From the NCBI GenBank assembly GCA_937885345.1, contig CAKZZH010000083.1, positions 1 to 45,071 on the forward strand: a DNA stretch of 45,071 nucleotides, given 5' to 3'. This stretch comes from an uncultured Lachnospiraceae bacterium. GTDB lineage: Bacteria; Bacillota; Clostridia; Lachnospirales; Lachnospiraceae. Position numbers and translations under genes: made by a program. How positions within the stretch are numbered: the first letter of the stretch is position 1; every line of letters starts with the position of its first letter. Positions 39,461 through 45,071 of the stretch are shown here, in pieces. Below the pieces are notes generated by a model. That model saw only the letters and a list, made by a program, of their open reading frames with translations. It did not search any database and had not been told where the DNA came from.

Positions 39461-39838
39461 ATGAAAAAATTCCAAAAAATTTCAGTTTTATCTTTTCTTT
39501 TAATTCTTTCGATGATCTTAGTAAGCTGCAGTAACAATAGTAAAATACAATCCGCATCGACTAAAAACGGAAAAAGTATAAGCGTAAATACTCTAAAAAA
39601 TGAAATGACTTTTACCAATGTTGATTTTTATGATTTTTATAATTATCAATCTATTAGAGGGTATAGTGAGAAAGATGTTGCTATACTTTCCGGATATCAT
39701 ACAACAGAAATAATGATTGCTGATTTGGAAGGTGATAAGGTTATGTGTGTCAGCACATCATTGGCATCGGTTTCTGAAAGTGTGGATGTGTATAAAAATT
39801 ATTTAAAAACCGACTATGATACATATTACACCAAATAA
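39461..39838 (+). CDS. Small putative lipoprotein, unknown function
   Basis: This 125-residue protein starts MKKFQKISVLSFLLILSMI and has a lipobox LVSC with the acylated cysteine at position 23, followed by a Ser/Asn-rich spacer. The mature part has a Tyr/Asp-rich segment (FYDFYNYQSIRGYSEKD) and no recognisable domain. The ATG at 39461 follows AAGGGGGTG; the TTG just before it is less likely. Codon use is AT-rich with many AAA, TTT and ATA codons, unlike the adjacent trmD. As the first gene of the cassette it may be a surface partner of the ABC transporter below, which is inference. Confidence 0.78.
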   Translation: MKKFQKISVLSFLLILSMILVSCSNNSKIQSASTKNGKSISVNTLKNEMTFTNVDFYDFYNYQSIRGYSEKDVAILSGYHTTEIMIADLEGDKVMCVSTSLASVSESVDVYKNYLKTDYDTYYTK

Positions 39839-39855
39839 AGTATTCGGAGTGATGT

Positions 39856-40332
39856 ATGAAAAAAGTAGTTAAGATATTAATTGTTGTCTTTGTGCTTTTG
39901 GTAGCATTCATTTTCTTTCGATTTGTTATTGTCGGTGGTTCCCAAATATCCGATGGCGTATATAAAATTCAAAATGAAGAGTATAAAGGCTCTACGCTCA
40001 TTGTAAAGGATAATTCGATACATTTAACCGACATCGATCTTAATGAGATATTTCAGCCCAGCGAACTTAAATTATATAATTATATTATTGATCATGGGAT
40101 GGCAGTTGGTCTTTCTGACAAAGAACTTGAGAGAATGAGTGACCTTAACGAGACATTTGTTAATAATGAATATATCATTGAGGTTGATCCGATCAAGGTG
40201 GGGACATTTACATATCGATATGATATATATGATAAATTATATAAGTTTGGCTTTATTGTCCGTTATGACGCCTTTCATAAGACCGTAACCTTTCAAATGG
40301 GTGCCGGCGTAATCCTGGAATATAAAAAATGA
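39856..40332 (+). CDS. Single-pass membrane protein of unknown function
   Basis: This 158-residue protein has a basic start (MKKVVK) and one membrane segment (about residues 7-26). A mainly beta extracytoplasmic domain follows, with an IEVDPIKVGTFTYRYDIYDK stretch. I do not recognise it. A remnant of a second copy lies at 39333-39410, so the gene has been duplicated and one copy mostly lost. Its stop overlaps the ABC ATPase by ATGA, so it is likely part of the transporter system, perhaps as an accessory or sensing subunit. Confidence 0.78.
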   Translation: MKKVVKILIVVFVLLVAFIFFRFVIVGGSQISDGVYKIQNEEYKGSTLIVKDNSIHLTDIDLNEIFQPSELKLYNYIIDHGMAVGLSDKELERMSDLNETFVNNEYIIEVDPIKVGTFTYRYDIYDKLYKFGFIVRYDAFHKTVTFQMGAGVILEYKK

Positions 40333-41000
40333 TTGTTATTAAAAATCTTGTCAAAAAATATAATACAACAGATGAAACGATCATACCGGTAAATGATCTT
40401 AATTTCTCTGTTAATGATTATGAATTTATCAGTTTGATGGGGCGTTCCGGTGCAGGCAAGACCACAATATTAAGTCTTCTTGCAGGTATCATAACACCTG
40501 ACAGCGGTAAAATATTTATTGACGATATTGAATTATCATCATTGGGAGACAGAGAACGCGCTGTGTTCCGCCGTGAAAACATAGGAATGGTCTTTCAGGA
40601 TTATCTTTTGGATGAAAGCCTGACGGTATATCAAAATATCGAAGTATCATTGATGATAAGTGGGATTTCGAAAAAACAACGAATTGAACTGATTGAGAAT
40701 TCACTCGAACGTACCGGATTGATCGAAAAGAAAAATGAAAAGGTAATGCATCTTTCGGGCGGTGAAAAGCAGAGAACCGGGATTGCGAGAGCTATTGTTA
40801 AAAAACCTAAATATATACTTGCCGATGAACCATGCGGGAATCTTGATGAGGATAATACGTATCAAATGCTGAATATGCTGAAAGGATTCTCAACCAGTAA
40901 AGAGGCAAGTGTGATCATGGTTACACATAATCCGGCGGATGCAGAGTTCACGGACAGAATACTATATTTAAAAGATGGCAAGATCACAGGACAAAAATAA
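40329..41000 (+). CDS. ABC transporter ATP-binding protein (MacB/LolD-like)
   Basis: This 223-residue ATPase is of the type that pairs with FtsX-like permeases. It shows Walker A GRSGAGKTT, the Q loop in VFQDYLLDE, signature LSGGEKQR, Walker B ILADEPCGNLDE and the H-loop in VTHNP. It overlaps the upstream membrane protein gene by ATGA and the first permease gene by 26 bases. Such transporters export peptides, lipids or antibiotics, or work mechanically on envelope proteins. The domain is complete, so the ATPase should be functional. Confidence 0.94.
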   Translation: MIVIKNLVKKYNTTDETIIPVNDLNFSVNDYEFISLMGRSGAGKTTILSLLAGIITPDSGKIFIDDIELSSLGDRERAVFRRENIGMVFQDYLLDESLTVYQNIEVSLMISGISKKQRIELIENSLERTGLIEKKNEKVMHLSGGEKQRTGIARAIVKKPKYILADEPCGNLDEDNTYQMLNMLKGFSTSKEASVIMVTHNPADAEFTDRILYLKDGKITGQK

Positions 41001-41757
41001 GAGATTCTTTATAATAAGTGAATTTAAACGCGACGGAGTGATGACAAAGGGTTCCGCAATTACGGAATCCTTATTGCTTGCGGTCATGATTTTTGTATTT
41101 ATGCTTTTCATATTTACAAGTGAGATTATTGAATTTTTTTATTTTCAGTACAGTGATGAGCTGCAATTTGTGATCGACGGATTTACGACAGATGATATAG
41201 GCTTCTTACAAAAAATCGGATTTCATGATATCAATATTGAAAACGGGACAGCTGTTCTTGATTCTCTTGATAATATATGGTTTAAAAAAATAATCGCGGT
41301 TTTCAGGGGAAAGGATATTGTAAGCGCATTCAATGAAGAAATGATAGAGCTCCTGTTTGAAGTCAAATTGGTTTTTTTTGTTTTCGGTATTGCGCTTTTT
41401 GCTCTTATGCTTTCTTTAACATCAAATTCATTCTATTTTAAGATGAACAAAAGCTGGAAATTCAATTATATATTATTCGCCTTTGGTTATGATAAAAAAG
41501 AATGCAGAGATGTTTTTATGACATGCTTTATGATAAAGCATCTGATTTCTGCTGTTATTTCGGCTTTGCCGTTTTATTTAATCATGCGCTTGTTTGCTTA
41601 TTTACTGAAGAAATATCTTGACTTCACTTTTGCTTTTGACGGAAAATTTATACATTTCCTATTGATAATTTACCCTGTGATTATTTTGATTTTAATATTG
41701 TCCGATCTGTATAGGTGGAATAAATGGAGTAAAGAAGAATATGGATTTCCGAATTAA
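40975..41757 (+). CDS. FtsX-like ABC transporter permease, subunit 1
   Basis: This 260-residue membrane protein has an FtsX-type layout. A first helix lies around residues 28-50, then a small extracytoplasmic domain of about 70 residues. Three helices follow near 135-155, 185-205 and 225-245. After the second helix a loop (KFNYILFAFGYDKKECRDVFM) resembles the conserved cytoplasmic FtsX loop (RALGAS-like). I kept the ATG at 40975, which overlaps the ATPase by 26 bases. The in-frame ATG at 41041 has GGAG only two bases away and would remove a plausible cytoplasmic N-terminus. Its end overlaps the second permease by 17 bases. Confidence 0.78.
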   Translation: MARSQDKNKRFFIISEFKRDGVMTKGSAITESLLLAVMIFVFMLFIFTSEIIEFFYFQYSDELQFVIDGFTTDDIGFLQKIGFHDINIENGTAVLDSLDNIWFKKIIAVFRGKDIVSAFNEEMIELLFEVKLVFFVFGIALFALMLSLTSNSFYFKMNKSWKFNYILFAFGYDKKECRDVFMTCFMIKHLISAVISALPFYLIMRLFAYLLKKYLDFTFAFDGKFIHFLLIIYPVIILILILSDLYRWNKWSKEEYGFPN

Positions 41758-42877
41758 ATTTGAATTGGCTGCTACCGGAATCAGATCCCAAAAGAATCTT
41801 TCTTTAAGACTTGTTTTAGGAATGTTTTTTGTAATGCTTTCGGCATTTTTGATCGTGTATGGCTTTACGCTTAACAGGCAGATCGAAAAAAACTTTAATT
41901 CATCACACATAAAGGACTGCTTTGTTGTAGTATCGGATGAAGCTCTTTGCAATAAGCTTGGTCTTTCTGAGCAAAGTCTTTCATATCTCACGGATATAAG
42001 CTTTGGCGACGAAAATAAATTGACGGCCGCAAAAGCTTCATTTCTGATTGATGATAATGAATATAAATTTATAAATTATTCATGGGGAAATGAAGAAGGA
42101 TATGAGAATATTTTTTATCCTGCAGCCGAAATAAGTCTCGGGCTTGGGCGTGACATTAATGACTGGCTTCCGAAAAATTTATTTGGGGATGATCAAAATT
42201 CATACATCATCGGATCTTTTCCGAATAATGAGGGTGAGATCCTTCTTGATGAATATATTTTAAATGTTCTGAATCTGAGATATGATAAGGAGCAACTTGT
42301 CGGGAAGAAAATCAGTATATTTTCGGATGAAAAAGAGCTTTTAAGTAACTATGTTATTTCCGGTATATTAAAAACATCCGCATATGATATTCGTGAGAAT
42401 TCCGAAGCTTTTTATTATAAGCATTATGAACATATCATTATTTATCCAAGGGCACAGGATACGTATGATGTCAATTCGCAGATGATAAAATATTATTTCA
42501 AAAATTTAAATGAGGCATGTGATTTTGCGGATGATAACAGTACATATTTTGACTTGCGGGCTCTCAGAAAATCCGAATATCTGGATTACTGCTATAAGGG
42601 AGCCAGATATCTTATGATCATCAGATATATTGTTTTGTTTCTGTGTGCTGCCGTTATGATTTCCGTCATAAACATCACATATTATAACATTAGACATTTT
42701 GCGGATAAAAGCAAAAAACAAGGCCGGCTTTTCAAAGCATTGGGTCTGACGGATAAAGAATTTAAAGACGTCCTGATCACGGAAGCGTTTTATATCATTG
42801 TATTGGCCGCTTTTTTTTCAATCGGATTTTTTGCCCTTTTTCGCTTTGTGATAAACAGAATACTGATCGCCGTATAA
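41741..42877 (+). CDS. FtsX-like ABC transporter permease, subunit 2 (C-terminus appears short)
   Basis: This 378-residue permease has a first membrane segment (about residues 22-46), then a MacB-like extracytoplasmic domain of about 240 residues. Two helices follow, with the loop KKQGRLFKALGLTDKEFKDVLITEA between them that matches the FtsX RALGAS-like loop. Standard FtsX permeases have a further C-terminal helix; here the reading frame ends after FFALFRFVINRILIAV. The missing helix suggests a 3' truncation, or that the pair of permeases shares the load. It is the last gene of the cassette; the rplS promoter begins 6 bases after its stop. Confidence 0.82.
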   Translation: MDFRIKFELAATGIRSQKNLSLRLVLGMFFVMLSAFLIVYGFTLNRQIEKNFNSSHIKDCFVVVSDEALCNKLGLSEQSLSYLTDISFGDENKLTAAKASFLIDDNEYKFINYSWGNEEGYENIFYPAAEISLGLGRDINDWLPKNLFGDDQNSYIIGSFPNNEGEILLDEYILNVLNLRYDKEQLVGKKISIFSDEKELLSNYVISGILKTSAYDIRENSEAFYYKHYEHIIIYPRAQDTYDVNSQMIKYYFKNLNEACDFADDNSTYFDLRALRKSEYLDYCYKGARYLMIIRYIVLFLCAAVMISVINITYYNIRHFADKSKKQGRLFKALGLTDKEFKDVLITEAFYIIVLAAFFSIGFFALFRFVINRILIAV

Positions 42878-42883
42878 AAATAC

Positions 42884-42912
42884 TTGCTTTTATGTAACCG
42901 ATATGTTATATT
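42884..42912 (+). promoter_or_regulatory. rplS promoter
   Basis: TTGCTT (42884-42889), 17 bases, TATATT (42907-42912). The leader that follows has a short AGCGG/CCGCT hairpin that might be a ribosomal-protein leader element; this is uncertain. Confidence 0.6.
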
Positions 42913-42987
42913 ATCAAAGTTGTATTAAGTGAGCGGTCCGCTGATAGAGATGCTATTTATGAACGCCACATATTTGGAGGAATAGAA

Positions 42988-43332
42988 ATGAACGACATTA
43001 TTAAGAGCATTGAAGATGCTCAGCTTAAGAGCGACATTCCTGAATTCTCAGTTGGTGATACCGTTAAGGTTTCCGCTAAGATCAAGGAAGGTAACCGTGA
43101 GAGAATCCAGGTTTTCGAAGGAACGGTTATTAAGAGACAGGGTGGCGGAAGCCACGAGATGTTTACGGTACGTAAGCTTTCAAGCGGCGTTGGTGTTGAG
43201 AAGACATGGCCTCTTCATTCACCTTCTGTAGCAGGCATCGAAGTTACCCGTAGAGGTAAAGCAAGAAGAGCTAAGCTTTATTATCTTCGTAAGAGAGTCG
43301 GTAAGACAGCCAAGGTTAAGGAAATCGTTTAA
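42988..43332 (+). CDS. rplS: 50S ribosomal protein L19
   Basis: Complete 114-residue L19 with FSVGDTVKVSAKIKEGNRER at the N-terminus, RQGGGSHEMFTVRKLSSGVG in the middle and the basic RGKARRAKLYYLRKRVGKTAK end. It follows a GGAGG site and its own promoter, and is closed by a strong terminator. It normally follows trmD directly; here the ABC cassette separates the two. Confidence 0.98.
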   Translation: MNDIIKSIEDAQLKSDIPEFSVGDTVKVSAKIKEGNRERIQVFEGTVIKRQGGGSHEMFTVRKLSSGVGVEKTWPLHSPSVAGIEVTRRGKARRAKLYYLRKRVGKTAKVKEIV

Positions 43333-43345
43333 GTTTGACTTAACG

Positions 43346-43395
43346 GACTCCGTAAAATATGGTTTTGATAAACCATACTTACGGAGTCTTTTTTT
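43346..43395 (+). terminator. Terminator after rplS
   Basis: GACTCCGTAA (43346-43355) pairs with TTACGGAGTC (43379-43388). A second inner stem TATGGTTT/AAACCATA extends the hairpin. A run of seven Ts follows directly. Confidence 0.92.
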
Positions 43396-43455
43396 ATATT
43401 ATTATTTAGGATTTTATGGTATTATATATATGATTATCGTCATTTGTGAGGGAAT

Positions 43456-44046
43456 ATGATTACATTCAAGAAACAGGAAATTATATATAGACCTTATGAG
43501 CCCTATGTGAAGCTTGTTGTGGATCTGATCATGATCGTATGTGTGGCGTACCTTCTCGTTACGCTTTATGCCGGACAGGTTACGATATACGGTAATTCCA
43601 TGAACGACACGCTTGAGGCAGGTGAGACTGTCCTTATTGACAAAGCCGTCTTTAATCTTAGAGACATTAAGAGGTATGACATAATTGCCTTTGAATCCGG
43701 CGATGAGACAGAGGAATACTTTGTTAAGAGAGTCATTGCACTTCCCGGCGAGACCGTACAGATTGTTGACGGCGCCGTATATGTCGACGGTAAAATATTA
43801 ACAGACGATGTCATTGACCTTACCATTTACAATCCCGGAATAGTAACCGAACCGGTTAAGCTTGCATATGATGAATATTTTGTGCTTGGCGACAACCGTA
43901 ACAATTCCAGCGACAGCCGTTTTTCGAATGTCGGTATGGTCAAGAAAAGCAGCATAATCGGAAAACCCTGGCTTGTTGTATATCCGGTCTCAAATGTCGG
44001 TATTATTTCAACCGATCAGGTTGGCGAGGAAGAAACAAATGAGTGA
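43456..44046 (+). CDS. lepB: Type I signal peptidase
   Basis: This 196-residue Sec signal peptidase has one N-terminal membrane anchor (about residues 19-38). The catalytic serine is in GNSMNDTL and the general-base lysine in YFVKRVIALPGETV. The C-terminal box is LGDNRNNSSDSR. It is the short Firmicute (SipS) form. The ATG at 43456 is behind GAGGGA. It lies in the usual rplS-lepB-rbgA order and overlaps rbgA by 8 bases. Confidence 0.96.
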   Translation: MITFKKQEIIYRPYEPYVKLVVDLIMIVCVAYLLVTLYAGQVTIYGNSMNDTLEAGETVLIDKAVFNLRDIKRYDIIAFESGDETEEYFVKRVIALPGETVQIVDGAVYVDGKILTDDVIDLTIYNPGIVTEPVKLAYDEYFVLGDNRNNSSDSRFSNVGMVKKSSIIGKPWLVVYPVSNVGIISTDQVGEEETNE

Positions 44047-44914
44047 AGAGGTACTTAAAAAGACAAAGATACAATGGTATCCCGGACATATGACCAAAGC
44101 CAGAAGAGAGATGAAGGAATCTGTCAAACTTATCGATCTGGTTATCGAGATCGCGGATGCCAGAGCTGTTATGTCCTCGCTTAATCCGGATATAAACCGT
44201 ATCGCAAACGGTAAGGTCAGAATGATGATCCTTAATAAGAGCGATCTTGCGGATGAGGCGGTCAATAAGGCCTGGGTTGAATATTTTCAAGGGAAAGGCA
44301 TAAAGTGTATATGTCTTGATTCAAGGAAAAATAATTCCATGAACCCTGTTCGTAAGGCCATAGAAGAGGTTTGCAGCGATAAGATCGAAAGGGACAGAAA
44401 ACGTGGTATTAAAGGCCGTCCGGTAAGAGCGATGGTTGTCGGAATACCGAATGTCGGTAAATCGACTTTTATCAATTCCTTTTCGGGTAAGAGCGTTGCC
44501 AAGACCGGCAATAAGCCCGGCGTTACCAAGGGCAAGCAGTGGATCAGGATTGATAAGAACTGTGAACTGCTGGACACTCCCGGAATCCTATGGTCCAAAT
44601 TCGAAGATGCCGCAACCGGTGAGCACCTTGCTTTTATCGGTTCGATAAGTGACGAGGTAGTAGAGCAGACGGATCTGTGTATCGAGCTTGTGGCTTTTCT
44701 TAAGACTAAATATCCGGGCGTTTTATCTGAGCGTTTTGGCGTAGATGAAGGTCTTGAAGCAGGAACTTTTCTTAATGAAGTTGCAGATAAACGAAAGCTT
44801 CTTAAAAAGGGCTCGGAGCCAGATTATGACAGAACGGTAAGAGTTATCATAGATGAATTTCGCAGTGGTAAAATAGGCCGCATAAGCATTGAAAATCCGG
44901 AGGATTACCAATGA
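44039..44914 (+). CDS. rbgA: Ribosome biogenesis GTPase RbgA (YlqF)
   Basis: RbgA is a circularly permuted GTPase required for late 50S assembly. The 291-residue protein begins with the WYPGHMTKARREM signature. The G4 motif NKSD comes before the P-loop GIPNVGKST and the DTPGIL switch, the permuted order that defines the family. I chose the ATG at 44039 behind GAGGAAG, giving MSEEVLKKTK. It overlaps lepB by 8 bases and rnhB by ATGA. Confidence 0.96.
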   Translation: MSEEVLKKTKIQWYPGHMTKARREMKESVKLIDLVIEIADARAVMSSLNPDINRIANGKVRMMILNKSDLADEAVNKAWVEYFQGKGIKCICLDSRKNNSMNPVRKAIEEVCSDKIERDRKRGIKGRPVRAMVVGIPNVGKSTFINSFSGKSVAKTGNKPGVTKGKQWIRIDKNCELLDTPGILWSKFEDAATGEHLAFIGSISDEVVEQTDLCIELVAFLKTKYPGVLSERFGVDEGLEAGTFLNEVADKRKLLKKGSEPDYDRTVRVIIDEFRSGKIGRISIENPEDYQ

Positions 44915-45071
44915 CCAAACAGGAAAGAGAAGAAAAAGCCAGGCAGGATTACGTTCGAATGGTAGGTTTTGATAATGAACGCAGGCAGGGACATCTTATC
45001 GTCTGCGGCATTGATGAGGCGGGCAGAGGTCCGCTTTGCGTCCCTGTTGTGGCAGGAGCGTGCATACTTCC
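44911..45071 (+). CDS. rnhB: Ribonuclease HII, 5' part only
   Basis: The first ~53 codons of RNase HII, which removes RNA from RNA-DNA hybrids and single ribonucleotides. The window ends inside the gene. The start MTKQEREEKARQDYVRMVGF is followed by the family motif GIDEAGRGPL with the first catalytic aspartate and glutamate. It overlaps rbgA by ATGA and has a GGAGG site inside the end of rbgA. The rbgA-rnhB order is common in Firmicutes. Confidence 0.95.
   Translation, partial: MTKQEREEKARQDYVRMVGFDNERRQGHLIVCGIDEAGRGPLCVPVVAGACIL

Noticed and set aside
40975..41040. Later start for the first permease at 41041
   Set aside because: GGAG is only two bases from that ATG, and the upstream residues form a plausible cytoplasmic lead into the first helix; kept as an open alternative.
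1..45071. CRISPR array, tRNA or insertion sequence
   Set aside because: No spaced direct repeats, cloverleaf or transposase frame was seen; all tandem repeats found lie inside genes.

Overview
The window looks like a chromosomal segment of a Clostridia-class Firmicute, most probably a Lachnospiraceae member. The evidence is gene content and order: recA-recX-rny, rimO-pgsA-cinA, a ytfI/ytfJ-like sporulation pair, rpmB...yloU-fakA-recG-rsmD, and ylxM-ffh-rpsP-khpA-rimM-trmD-rplS-lepB-rbgA-rnhB. The genome has moderate GC, strong AGGAGG-type ribosome binding sites and clear TTGACA-N17-TATAAT-type promoters. Every convincing gene is on the + strand, and many are coupled through ATGA overlaps. I see no rRNA, tRNA, CRISPR array, IS element or prophage.

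Layout. 1-4.4 kb: a MATE transporter, an acyl/amino-acid-activating ligase with its own carrier domain, a PlsC-type acyltransferase and a small LRAT-like thiol protein, then a WYL-domain regulator (4.4-5.4 kb). 5.5-8.9 kb: recA behind an SOS-type operator, recX and RNase Y. 9.1-13.9 kb: a Ser/Asp-rich membrane protein, rimO, pgsA, a cinA with an eroded N-terminal domain, and a lysA-type decarboxylase. 13.9-17.3 kb: two unrecognised proteins, a DUF2953/GerW pair and rpmB. 17.5-21.1 kb: a dual-receiver regulator and a PocR-sensing hybrid histidine kinase, sitting between rpmB and yloU. 21.1-31.6 kb: yloU, fakA, recG, rsmD, a coiled-coil protein, a PepD-type peptidase, an RsmF-like methyltransferase, a pseudouridine synthase fused to a HAD phosphatase, and an SDR. 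31.6-35.5 kb: a YidC/Oxa1-like domain fused to a membrane sulfatase-fold domain, followed by a CDP-glycerol-type glycerophosphotransferase. 35.6-45.1 kb: the translation/secretion cluster, broken between trmD and rplS by an AT-rich lipoprotein/ABC-transporter cassette (about 39.3-42.9 kb).

How parts work together. Most of the window is housekeeping: DNA repair, RNA turnover, ribosome maturation (RimM, RbgA, RsmD, RimO, KhpA), SRP secretion (Ffh, LepB) and fatty-acid handling (FakA, PlsC, PgsA). The accessory parts are mostly envelope-related. The most unusual are the YidC-sulfatase fusion with its glycerophosphotransferase neighbour, which suggests an extracytoplasmic phosphoglycerol polymer or modification pathway, and the trmD-rplS cassette. 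The cassette carries a visible gene remnant at its left edge and a shortened permease at its right edge.
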